This document shows positions 46,127-53,416 of a stretch of 64,000 nt of DNA, in pieces; the first letter of the stretch is position 1, and every line of letters starts with the position of its first letter. The notes under the pieces were generated by a model. The model was not told where the DNA came from. It saw only the letters and a list, made by a program, of their open reading frames with translations, and searched no databases. Location of the stretch: the NCBI GenBank assembly GCA_963715625.1, contig OY970260.1, positions 1,240,001-1,304,000 of the forward strand, in the 5' to 3' direction. The position numbers and the translations under genes are program-made. The DNA is from VRUE01 sp963715625 (GTDB lineage Bacteria; Actinomycetota; Thermoleophilia; Solirubrobacterales; 70-9).

Positions 46127-46270
46127 CCGCTGATTCTCGCCGCTGCGACGGCGCCTGGGGGTTCGGCTGCGATTCGTCCTCTCTGCAACCTGCAAGTTGG
46201 ATGCGGCGCCTTGCTTAGCGGCGACTCGCTCGGTATCCCTCACAGGATGGCTATACCAAGGAGGTGAAAA

Positions 46271-46366
46271 ATGAATCCACGCCTGATCTGGATGATCCGC
46301 TCCGGAGTGGCCGTCGTCGGCCTCATCTCGCTGATCGAGACCGGCCGGCGCAACGGTTGGCTGTGA
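46271..46366 (+). CDS. 31-residue hydrophobic peptide with near-perfect Shine-Dalgarno
   Basis: ATG at 46271 is preceded by AAGGAGGTGA (46258-46267), an almost complete complement of the 16S 3' end, at ideal spacing. The peptide has a hydrophobic central stretch (WMIRSGVAVVGLISLI) followed by a charged tail (ETGRRNGWL). A hairpin (46387-46418) follows the stop. The size and composition fit a small membrane peptide, possibly a toxin or regulator. I know of no family match. Confidence 0.6.
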   Translation: MNPRLIWMIRSGVAVVGLISLIETGRRNGWL

Positions 46367-46386
46367 AGCGGGCAAGGGTGAGTGGT

Positions 46387-46418
46387 GGGCGAGCGGTCTT
46401 GCTGACGCTCGCTCGCCC
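46387..46418. terminator. Hairpin between the 31-residue ORF and the convergent PIN/HEPN-like gene
   Basis: GGGCGAGCG (46387-46395) pairs with CGCTCGCTCGCCC (46406-46418) apart from a two-base bulge. It lies 20 bases after the small ORF and 18 bases beyond the stop of the opposite gene. Confidence 0.55.
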
Positions 46419-46435
46419 TCACATCTATGCAACCG

Positions 46436-47908
46436 TCAGCGGCCTTCTAGAGGAAATCCAGACAACCAACGGAAGCGCCTTATCGCGCCTCGCTCCTTGT
46501 CGGTCCAATCAATTTTGAGATCTGATGCACCGCAATCGTCTGCCAGTGCGCGGGTAAGTCGTTGGATTGCTGCGATCGAGACAGCAGCAAGGTGCTGCGC
46601 AAAAGTCCAGGGTTCAACGGAAGGCTCAATCCCGTTCACTTCACGATTTCTCAAACCCCAGTCATCAGCGGTTTCCTTTCTATCGGCACACATCTTGTCG
46701 AGGAGGTCAACTTGTTCAGGACTGAGGGTTATCTGAGACAAGCTCGCCGAACCCAAGACATGGAGGGTGTAGCCCGGCAGCCCCTGGCGATGAAAGACCG
46801 GATTTCGAAGGGACCAGATCAAGCGCATAAGTGGCATCAGGGCTGATGCCGCGTCAGCGACGTTGCAAGCGCCCTTCTTCCTGAGACATGCGCGAAATTT
46901 CCGAAGCCGAAGACTGATACGGGCGTCGGAATCAACCTCAAATGGGAAGGCGAGGTGAGCAAGCACCGCGATCGCGTCAATTGCCCCGGCGGCGCTTGCG
47001 ATCATGCTCCGCAGGTCGTAGCGAATCTCGTCTAGTGCTTCGGCATCTTGTTCGCGGGCATTGGCAAGAGCGATGCGATCACGGGCGCGGAGAATGTCCG
47101 TAACGCGGTCGAAAACGCCCTCGATGAGAGCCTCTCGGTCTGAACGGTAGAAGCCCTGCTGATCCTCGCCCTCCCTGCGCATCGCCTCAAACAGCCGGCG
47201 CCGCGACTCGATGAAGTCGCGGGCGAGATAGTCGTACATCGACTGAATCGACGTATAGATCGTGTGACCTGGCTGGGGAGCTTCGTAGAACACGCGACCG
47301 TGGGCTTTCATCGTCAAGCCAGCAAGAAATAGCGTCGCCGGCACCGAGCGGATCCGCGTGTCCTTCTGACCACGGCGAAACCACCCAGTGTCAGCTTCGC
47401 TCTCAGAGAGCAGACGGTCGTCGGCGGTGACCAAGTAGTGACGGCCACTTCGACTATGGAAATGATTCAGGGATGCGTAGTAAATGAACCAATCGCGCTC
47501 GTCGCCTGTGTACCTAGAGCGGTCGGCCCACTCGGAGAATTGACTCCAGCAATGGACGCCACCGATAAAGCCACCCTTGGCTTCGCCGATCCGCCGAACG
47601 GTCCGGCTGTCGCGCTGAATCGGTCCCAATTCAGTCTGGGGGATGCCGTCAACAATCGGTGCTCCCTCCCAGCCCCACAGGGCGTCAATCGCATCCGTCC
47701 AGCAAAGCTGGCACAAGTACTCAGCTTCTGCCCGGGCATCGCCGGTGAGAGCTTCAAATGAACGAGCGTCCAGTGTCAGCAAAAGGGGAGTTCGAACGAT
47801 CTCGGGCGAGAAAGGGTTGCTGTCAATCACGGCCGGGAGCTTGCCAACCGCTCCGGTCTTATCTGGAGCTGGGGGGCTTCTCCTCTGCTTGAGTAGGGGC
47901 ACGGTCAT
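46436..47908 (-). CDS. Large uncharacterised protein with PIN-like and HEPN-like signatures
   Basis: 490 residues from the ATG at 47908. The N-terminal half contains DERDWFIYYASLNHF followed by HYLVTADDRLLSESEAD, the order and spacing of the late acidic motifs of PIN-like nucleases. The C-terminal half is helical (VFDRVTDILRARDRIALANA, SAAGAIDAIAVLAHLAF) and includes IWSLRNPVFHRQ, whose R-x4-H pattern is that of HEPN ribonucleases. Both assignments come from short motifs only. Base use is clearly less GC-rich than chromosomal neighbours. A two-nuclease protein in an island suggests a defence or abortive-infection effector. Confidence 0.55.
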   Translation of the reverse strand: MTVPLLKQRRSPPAPDKTGAVGKLPAVIDSNPFSPEIVRTPLLLTLDARSFEALTGDARAEAEYLCQLCWTDAIDALWGWEGAPIVDGIPQTELGPIQRDSRTVRRIGEAKGGFIGGVHCWSQFSEWADRSRYTGDERDWFIYYASLNHFHSRSGRHYLVTADDRLLSESEADTGWFRRGQKDTRIRSVPATLFLAGLTMKAHGRVFYEAPQPGHTIYTSIQSMYDYLARDFIESRRRLFEAMRREGEDQQGFYRSDREALIEGVFDRVTDILRARDRIALANAREQDAEALDEIRYDLRSMIASAAGAIDAIAVLAHLAFPFEVDSDARISLRLRKFRACLRKKGACNVADAASALMPLMRLIWSLRNPVFHRQGLPGYTLHVLGSASLSQITLSPEQVDLLDKMCADRKETADDWGLRNREVNGIEPSVEPWTFAQHLAAVSIAAIQRLTRALADDCGASDLKIDWTDKERGAIRRFRWLSGFPLEGR

Positions 47909-48037
47909 GTGGAGCCAATGGATCGAGCGTGGGCTCACCGCCGAAAGACGCGATGCCCGTGGGTGCATCGCGTCCGAGCAGAGCGCGAATATCGAGGCCG
48001 CTACGGTTGTCCTGTGCCCAGGCTAGAATCCGAACAT

Positions 48038-48943
48038 ATGTTCGATAAGGAAACGCTGGTCAGTACCAGGGAGCGAGCGGCCGTTCTCGCCCTTATGGCT
48101 CGGCGCAGGGTTGAGTGGAACCGGCTGGCCGGTTCGATCGAGGAGGCCGGAAGTGCCCTTGCCCTCCTGGAGCAGCTGGAGGAGGCCGGAGATCCGCGAC
48201 TCTTCGCTGTCGAAAGCGCAGAGGTCACGCTGGATCAGCTGGAGGAGCGGGTGATCTCCTATGAGCAGGAGGGGATCCGGCTGATAACGGTCCTCGACGT
48301 TGCCTATCCGACGAATCTGCGGATGGTCCATGACCGACCGCCAGCTCTCTTCGTGCGGGGCGAGCTGAGCCCCGCTGACGAGCGCTCCGTGGCGGTGGTG
48401 GGGAGTCGCAAGGCTTCGCCAGAGGGCCTCGAGAGGGCCGCCGAGATTGCCCGCGATCTGGTCGCTCGCGACTTCGTCGTCGTCAGCGGACTCGCCGCCG
48501 GCATCGATAGCGCTGCCCATCGGGCGACGCTCGATGCAGGGGGGCGCACGGTGGCGGTAATTGGCACTGGCCTTCGACACCACTTCCCGAAACAGAACGC
48601 CGAGCTGCAAGAGCAGCTCGGCCGCGAGAGTGCCGTCGTCTCTCAGTTCTGGCCGGGCCAAGAGCCGCGCCGCTGGACGTTTCCTCAGCGAAACGCGGTG
48701 ATGTCCGGCTTCGCTCGCGCCAGCGTCGTCGTCGAGGCGGGCAACAAGAGCGGAGCGCGCATGCAGGCTCGCTTGGCGATCGAGCAGGGCAGGCCAGTCT
48801 TCCTCTTGGGCTCGCTGCTGCGGCACCAATGGGCGCAGACTTACGCAGAGCAGCGTCCCAGCACCTACGTGGTCGACGGCGCCGAGGAGATCGTGGGGCA
48901 CCTCGAGCGGCTCTACTCGGACGACCTCGCCCTGACCGCGTAA
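48038..48943 (+). CDS. DprA/Smf-like Rossmann-fold protein
   Basis: 301 residues from the ATG at 48038. DprA core: VAVVGSRKASPEGLERAAEI, FVVVSGLAAGIDSAAHRATL, TVAVIGTGLRHHFPKQN, RRWTFPQRNAVMSGFARASVVVEA. It differs from chromosomal DprA in having a unique helical N-terminus of about 100 residues and no C-terminal winged helix. It is followed seven bases later by a ComF-like gene. Outside competence loci such a pair may serve in DNA sensing or defence (inference). Confidence 0.82.
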   Translation: MFDKETLVSTRERAAVLALMARRRVEWNRLAGSIEEAGSALALLEQLEEAGDPRLFAVESAEVTLDQLEERVISYEQEGIRLITVLDVAYPTNLRMVHDRPPALFVRGELSPADERSVAVVGSRKASPEGLERAAEIARDLVARDFVVVSGLAAGIDSAAHRATLDAGGRTVAVIGTGLRHHFPKQNAELQEQLGRESAVVSQFWPGQEPRRWTFPQRNAVMSGFARASVVVEAGNKSGARMQARLAIEQGRPVFLLGSLLRHQWAQTYAEQRPSTYVVDGAEEIVGHLERLYSDDLALTA

Positions 48944-48950
48944 GGCCGTC

Positions 48951-49700
48951 ATGGCCCTGGGGGTCGATGAGGCCAGCCAGGCCTACGAGCGGGCGATGCG
49001 AAACATCGTCGCGGCGGGGCCGGGTGTCTGCCGGGTCTGTTGGAGGTTCATGGATCCGGACTTCGAGACCTGTTACAGGTGCGCCCATCAGCCCGATTGC
49101 CTCGATGCGATGGCTCCCATCACATACAGCGAGCACCTGGGTCAGATGCACCTGGCGCTTCGCAACTACAAGGACGCCAACAGCACGGCCATTCGAAGGC
49201 ACGACGCGATTCGCCTCTCGGCGATCCTCTGGCGTTTCCTGCGAGACCACGAGTCGTGCGTCGCCCGTGCAGCCGGCGCGGACGGCTTCGATCTCGTCAC
49301 GATCGTTCCATCGAGCAAGCCGGAGCGGGACAAGCATTCCGCCTTTGCTGAGCTGACCGGCTGGATCGAACCGATCAAGGAGCGCCTGCGGCGGACGCTC
49401 GAGCCAACGGGCGAGGTGGAGGGGCGCGAGTTCGACCCTGATCGCTACAGAGCGATCGCCGACCTGTCCGGCAAGTCCGTGTTGCTGCTCGACGACACCT
49501 GGACCAGTGGCGGCCATGCGCAGTCCGCCGCACATGCGCTGACCGGAGCCGGAGCGCAGAAGGTGGCGCTGGTGGTGATCGGTCGCCACGTTCGCCGGGA
49601 CTACGAGCCCGTCCAGGGCAGCGGGGAGAGCTGCGGCGACCTCCTCGATGCGCTCCCGGAGAGCTTCGATTGGACCACCTGCGCCGTTCACGTCGGCTGA
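48951..49700 (+). CDS. ComF-like phosphoribosyltransferase-fold protein
   Basis: 249 residues. N-terminal zinc-finger pattern GVCRVCWRFM...CYRCAHQPDC, then YSEHLGQMHLALRNYKD as in ComF, VTIVPSSKPERDKHSAF, and the PRPP loop VLLLDDTWTSGGHAQSAAHAL. No known substrate for ComF-type PRTases. It is tightly linked to the DprA-like gene, so the products probably act together. A hairpin element follows 17 bases after its stop. Confidence 0.82.
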   Translation: MALGVDEASQAYERAMRNIVAAGPGVCRVCWRFMDPDFETCYRCAHQPDCLDAMAPITYSEHLGQMHLALRNYKDANSTAIRRHDAIRLSAILWRFLRDHESCVARAAGADGFDLVTIVPSSKPERDKHSAFAELTGWIEPIKERLRRTLEPTGEVEGREFDPDRYRAIADLSGKSVLLLDDTWTSGGHAQSAAHALTGAGAQKVALVVIGRHVRRDYEPVQGSGESCGDLLDALPESFDWTTCAVHVG

Positions 49701-49716
49701 GCGCCATCATCGCGGC

Positions 49717-49758
49717 TGGGCACTCGGCCCCACGAGTGCCCGAAACGGGGCATCGGCG
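49717..49758. repeat. Island repeat, copy 1: hairpin with conserved tail
   Basis: TGGGCACTCG, a 6-base loop, CGAGTGCCC (49733-49741), then the tail GAAACGGGGCATCGGCG. The same hairpin and tail occur at 51005-51048. It follows the ComF-like gene and may end that transcript, but tail conservation suggests a further role. Confidence 0.7.
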
Positions 49759-49804
49759 TATATCCACACATTCCGTCCGAATCGCAGCCCTGGCCCAGCC
49801 CACG

Positions 49805-49935
49805 AATCCCTGCATCCCAAAATCGGCTAACGATTCCGACTACGCTTCCGATAAAAGCTACAAGTCAAATAGCAATTACAGAATCGCTAATTGCTACGAT
49901 TAGGAAAGCGATTACGGAACCGGATAGGAGCACCG
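49805..49935 (+). promoter_or_regulatory. AT-rich regulatory region with inverted repeat before the HTH gene
   Basis: TAGCAATTA (49870-49878) and TAATTGCTA (49888-49896) are perfect 9-bp arms with a 9-base spacer. Around them the word CGATT or its complement recurs (for example AACGATTCC, GAATCGC, ACGATTAGG, GCGATTACGG). The region is much more AT-rich than its surroundings. It ends in GGAG at 49926-49929 before the ATG at 49936. Likely operator/promoter for the HTH protein, perhaps autoregulated. Confidence 0.6.
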
Positions 49936-50208
49936 ATGGCTGTAGCAGCACCGCCTCGCCCCTCGACGATCACGATCAAGGACGCAGCCAAGAGGCTGGG
50001 GGTCCACGAGAACACGATCCGCAACTGGATCGACCGTCAGATCCTGGGCTCCTACCGCTTGCCGAGCGGACAGCGGCGGTTGCCGCTCTCTGAGGTCAAC
50101 CGCGTCGAGGAGGAGATCTTTGGCGTCCCGACGTCTCTTCCCGAGGTCGAGACGACCAAGGCGCCGCAGGCCAAGGCGGCCGAGGCGCTCACCGGCAAGC
50201 TTCCCTAG
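49936..50208 (+). CDS. Small helix-turn-helix protein (MerR/excisionase-like)
   Basis: 90 residues from the ATG at 49936 with GGAG upstream. STITIKDAAKRLGVHENTIRNWIDRQILGSYRLPSGQRRLPLSEVNRVEEEIF is a MerR/Xis-type winged helix. The short tail is Glu/Lys/Ala-rich. In mobile elements such proteins act as excisionases or repressors; the inverted repeat directly upstream is a natural target. Confidence 0.82.
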   Translation: MAVAAPPRPSTITIKDAAKRLGVHENTIRNWIDRQILGSYRLPSGQRRLPLSEVNRVEEEIFGVPTSLPEVETTKAPQAKAAEALTGKLP

Positions 50209-50255
50209 CCTCGGGCGGTGGATGGTCGCCGTTGGTGGGCATATATTGGCCCGCC

Positions 50256-50885
50256 ATGCCGCCGATCGACCCCACCGAGTACTACGCCGAGCGCGATGTC
50301 GAGCACTCCGCGCAGGGAGACATTCACCTCGACCTTTCATTCGCCGTGGCGACCGTGGCTGGAGAGGACGCGCCCCCGCGGGGAGCCCGCAAGCGCCCGG
50401 GCGACGAGGATGGCGACGTAGCCATTCGCCCTCCGCTGCTGGCGCCCGGGATCGTCTGCAGCTACACCTGCGGCTTCACGGCCCAGCCGCCAGGCCAGCG
50501 GGGCTACTCCCATCCCTTCCGCCTCGTGGCACCGATCATGAGCCTCACCGCCTTGAAGGCGCTCGGCGTCAAGGCAAACGAGTTGCGCAAGCTGAAGGAT
50601 TCTGGCTTCCTGCAGGGCTTGATGTATCTGCCTCAGACCGATCGGCTGCGGCTCGACGAGCCGGTCGATGACGAGGAGTTCGAAGGCGACGCAGCTGCGC
50701 TTCTCTACAGGCCGGCGCTCGTCACGCAGGCTCTCCTGGATCGGCGTGAGCGAGCGCATCGGCTCAGCGAGCCGGCTCAGCGAGTTCTGATCGCCGCTCT
50801 GACGCAGAGCGTCTCGCCCAACCGCTTCAATCCGTTTGACGAGGCGCTGCGGGCGCCCGATTTGTCAGATAGCTGGAGCGGATAG
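50256..50885 (+). CDS. Hypothetical island protein
   Basis: 209 residues from the ATG at 50256. No family recognised. An acidic N-terminus (EYYAERDVEHSAQGDIHLDLS) is followed by CSYTCGFTAQPPGQRGYSHPF, then a helical part (LTALKALGVKANELRKLKDSGFL, LDRRERAHRLSEPAQRVLIAAL). It lies 48 bases after the small HTH gene, in the same direction, so the two are probably one unit. Confidence 0.6.
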   Translation: MPPIDPTEYYAERDVEHSAQGDIHLDLSFAVATVAGEDAPPRGARKRPGDEDGDVAIRPPLLAPGIVCSYTCGFTAQPPGQRGYSHPFRLVAPIMSLTALKALGVKANELRKLKDSGFLQGLMYLPQTDRLRLDEPVDDEEFEGDAAALLYRPALVTQALLDRRERAHRLSEPAQRVLIAALTQSVSPNRFNPFDEALRAPDLSDSWSG

Positions 50886-51004
50886 CACCGAAGGCGCCAG
50901 TCGCAAAAGCACAGGGCGTTTTCGCAGAAATCACGAAATCTGCCTATACAAACCAGGGGGGCTATGCGCCAGGCACGCACTACGTCGATCCTCGGCAGCG
51001 CGTC

Positions 51005-51048
51005 TGGGCACTCGTGCCCAGGAGTGCCCGAAACGGAGCAAATCGGCA
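51005..51048. repeat. Island repeat, copy 2: hairpin with conserved tail
   Basis: TGGGCACTCG (51005-51014), loop, GAGTGCCCG (51022-51030), tail AAACGGAGCAAATCGGC. Matches copy 1 at 49717-49758 except for the loop and three small differences. The two copies flank the HTH gene and the 209-residue gene. The rest of the 50886-51142 gap shows no gene. Confidence 0.7.
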
Positions 51049-51142
51049 CTTGTCCCCGCGTATTCGGCCGGACCGCAGCGCTTGGCCAATCTCAGGAACC
51101 CCCTGCACTCAGCCGATTCCAGCCGCTCATCTAGAATCCACC

Positions 51143-51191
51143 AGAGCGCCTTACAAGCAGGAGGCCACTGGTTCGAGCCCAGTACCGCCCA
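51143..51191 (+). other. tRNA-Val 3'-half duplication (probable attachment site)
   Basis: AGAGCGCC-TTACAAGCAGGAGG and then CACTGGTTCGAGCCC-AGTACCGCCCA repeat the 3' half of the tRNA at 43157-43209. Four bases of the anticodon stem are missing and two bases differ (T to C in the variable loop; G to A in the T-stem, which makes that pair a normal A-T). The fragment cannot be a functional tRNA. It marks the far end of the island. Confidence 0.85.
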
Positions 51192-51238
51192 TCGCTGGAA
51201 GCCGCCGAAAATCGGTACCGGGGGTTCCCCTGATAGAT

Positions 51239-52456
51239 ATGACTGAGATGCGGGCGGTTGGAAGAGTCCTCGCGACGCTGATGCTGATTGCCGGGATCGC
51301 GGCGGTCCCCGCGTCTGCGGGCGATCGGCCGGGCGGAGATCGAGGGCCTGGAGCCGATGCCTCGATCGTCGGGGGAACCGGTGTTTCGATCGGCGAGCTC
51401 CCGTGGCTGGCGCACATCACCTACGACGGACCGGTCAACGACTATGAATGCACCGGGTCCGTCGTCGCCCCGCGCCTCGTCCTGACCGCCGCCCATTGCG
51501 TTCTCAGCGAAGCCGGGCATATCCAGTCGCCCGCCAACTTTCGTGTCGTGACCGGGCTGTCGGATCTGAAGCAGCTCACCCCGGCCAACGTCTCAGGAGT
51601 AGTCGAAGCTCTCGTTGCTCCCGGCTTCGGCATCTCGACCCTGAGGCCCGATGCGGCGCTGCTGGTCTTGCAGGCACCGGTCAGCGCTCCGCCGGTTCCG
51701 CTGGCCGATTCGACCGACGCCGGCCTGTACAGCGCGGGGACGCCGATCGCGGTTGCCGGCTGGGGCCTGACCAGCGGCAAATCGACCAGGACGCCGACCG
51801 TCCTGCGCAAGGGCGAAACCGTGATTCAAAGCCCCCGTTACTGCCAGCGCAAGATAGGACGGATCGCCTCCGGCTACAGCAGCGCCGTCCAGCTATGTGC
51901 CATCTCGGCACCGAGGTTCGAAGTCTCCTCCTGCAACGGCGACAGCGGAGGCCCGAGCATCGCGATGCGGCCCGGGGGAACCCCGGTCCAGGTCGGGGTG
52001 ATCAGCTACGGCGTCCTCGGCTGCGATACGCACAATCCCGAGGTGCACACGCGGGTCAACGGGGTTTCCCAGTGGATCGGCCAGTGGATAGGCGCTGTCG
52101 AACACGGTGCTCCGGCGCCAGAAGCGTTCGTTCCCCGACTTCTTCGCCTGCCCGCGCTGACGATCGGCGACGCCGAGTACCTGTCCTGGGAACTCCTGTC
52201 CTTCGACTTTCGCAACCGCTTCTTGCGGGGCAAGTTCAAGGAAATAGCCTGCCAGCGGATCGAACGCGGGAAGGTCAAGTGCCGCGTGTTCTGGTACCAC
52301 GCTCGCAGGGTCTATATCGGAGCGATCACGACCTACCTCTCCCTCCCCAGGGAAGGCTCGCTGCTCAATTTCCGCTACCGGATCAAGCGCTACAACGCCG
52401 TCTGCTGGGTATATCGCAACCCGCGGAGCTGTCCCCGGGTCCTGTTCTACCGCTGA
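51239..52456 (+). CDS. Secreted trypsin-like serine protease
   Basis: 405 residues from the ATG at 51239 (second ATG three codons later). Signal peptide VLATLMLIAGIAAVPASAGD, short pro-region, then SIVGGTGVSIGELPWLAHI with a chymotrypsin-type N-terminus. Triad: VLTAAHCVLS (His), STLRPDAALLVLQ (Asp), SSCNGDSGGPSIAM (Ser). Asp is not at the usual position for Lys/Arg specificity that I can verify. A C-terminal domain of about 100 residues (LLRLPALTIGDAEYLSWELL, CQRIERGKVKCRVFWYHARR) is unfamiliar and has paired cysteines. Confidence 0.88.
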   Translation: MTEMRAVGRVLATLMLIAGIAAVPASAGDRPGGDRGPGADASIVGGTGVSIGELPWLAHITYDGPVNDYECTGSVVAPRLVLTAAHCVLSEAGHIQSPANFRVVTGLSDLKQLTPANVSGVVEALVAPGFGISTLRPDAALLVLQAPVSAPPVPLADSTDAGLYSAGTPIAVAGWGLTSGKSTRTPTVLRKGETVIQSPRYCQRKIGRIASGYSSAVQLCAISAPRFEVSSCNGDSGGPSIAMRPGGTPVQVGVISYGVLGCDTHNPEVHTRVNGVSQWIGQWIGAVEHGAPAPEAFVPRLLRLPALTIGDAEYLSWELLSFDFRNRFLRGKFKEIACQRIERGKVKCRVFWYHARRVYIGAITTYLSLPREGSLLNFRYRIKRYNAVCWVYRNPRSCPRVLFYR

Positions 52457-52558
52457 GCCGTACGATTCGGGACGGCCGGGGGAACGACCTCGGGCCTTAA
52501 CATGAAACGTGAGTTCCCTCGATATCTTGGGGCCAGGGCAAGGGAGAGGAGAGGCAGG

Positions 52559-53335
52559 ATGGGCAGGAAGATCGTTCTGGGGGTGGTGCTCGGTGTGCTT
52601 GCCGTGGCGGCGATCGCGAGCGCGAGCACGTTCAAGGCGCACGTCGTCCTGGGGGACCTCGTGCTCGACGCCGAAGGCGGCTTTGAGCCGAACGCGCTTC
52701 CGAAGCGCGAAAACGCCCCCATCACCACCCACGGCGGAGGCAAGCTCTCGACCGCGTCCGGCGAAATCCCGCCGATCCTCGACAACTTCGTCCTCGAATT
52801 CGACAAACATGGCGCCGTCGACACCACGGGGATCCCCGTCTGCACGAAGGGCAAGCTCGTCGCCACCGACGTGCCGGCCGCGCGCCGCGCCTGCGGCGAC
52901 GCGATCGTCGGCAAGGGCTTCGGCAAGGCGGTGGTCAAGTTCCCCGAACAGGGGCCGATCAACGTCGGCTCGCCGATCACCCTCTTCAACGGCCCGAAGA
53001 AGGGGGGCGACGACACGATCATCGCCCACGCCCACCTCGACTATCCGGGGCCGGCGACCTTCATCGTCCCGGTCGTGATCGAAAAGATCCACAACGGCGT
53101 CTTCGGCTACCGGGTAAACGTGCAGATACCGAAGATCGCGGGCGGGTACGGCCACCCGCTCTCGGGCTCCGCCAAAGTCGGTCGCCAATGGACCTTCAAG
53201 GGCAAGAAACACAGCTACATCAGCGCCCGCTGCGAAACCGGCCACTTCCAGGTGAAGGGCCAGTTCACCTTCAAAGACGAAGACAAAACGACCCTGACGG
53301 CGAACTTCTTCCTGCCCTGCAAAGTGCGCAAATAG
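52559..53335 (+). CDS. Secreted protein of unknown function
   Basis: 258 residues from the ATG at 52559 with GGAGAGG upstream. Signal peptide (IVLGVVLGVLAVAAIASAST), then a beta-rich domain with LDNFVLEFDKHGAVDTTGIPVC, GDAIVGKGFGKAVVKFPEQG and FLPCKVRK at the end. Four or more cysteines may form disulfides. I do not recognise the family. About 100 bases after the protease gene; the two may be cotranscribed. Confidence 0.72.
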   Translation: MGRKIVLGVVLGVLAVAAIASASTFKAHVVLGDLVLDAEGGFEPNALPKRENAPITTHGGGKLSTASGEIPPILDNFVLEFDKHGAVDTTGIPVCTKGKLVATDVPAARRACGDAIVGKGFGKAVVKFPEQGPINVGSPITLFNGPKKGGDDTIIAHAHLDYPGPATFIVPVVIEKIHNGVFGYRVNVQIPKIAGGYGHPLSGSAKVGRQWTFKGKKHSYISARCETGHFQVKGQFTFKDEDKTTLTANFFLPCKVRK

Positions 53336-53416
53336 GGCAGGGCGGCCGGGGGGAAGCTCGCCGAGGCAGGCGGGATCCCGCCGATCGCCGGCGCCAACGG
53401 CATCAGCCCTGCCAGG
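53336..53416. terminator. Possible terminator between convergent secreted-protein and MpaB genes
   Basis: GGCAGGG (53336-53342) can pair with CCCTGCC (53407-53413). Inside is the palindrome GGCGGGATCCCGCC. It fills the gap between two convergent genes. Confidence 0.4.

Larger units (their letters stand above)
43210..51191. mobile_element. Putative genomic island integrated at the 3' end of tRNA-Val
   Basis: The interval runs from the end of tRNA-Val to a second, near-identical copy of its 3' half (51143-51191). Contents: kinase, MerR-like regulator, small ORF, PIN/HEPN-like protein, DprA-like and ComF-like proteins, small HTH protein and an unknown protein, plus a repeated hairpin element. 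Base composition is lower in GC in places, especially 46.4-48.0 kb and 49.8-49.95 kb. No integrase, portal or capsid gene is seen, so it is either an element mobilised in trans or a decayed one. Confidence 0.75.

Noticed and set aside
48038..49700. Normal competence locus (dprA, comF)
   Set aside because: Both genes are in an island at a tRNA, the DprA-like protein has a different domain layout, and no other com genes are nearby.
43210..51191. Prophage
   Set aside because: No integrase, terminase, portal, capsid or lysis gene can be recognised; only regulatory and defence-like genes are seen.
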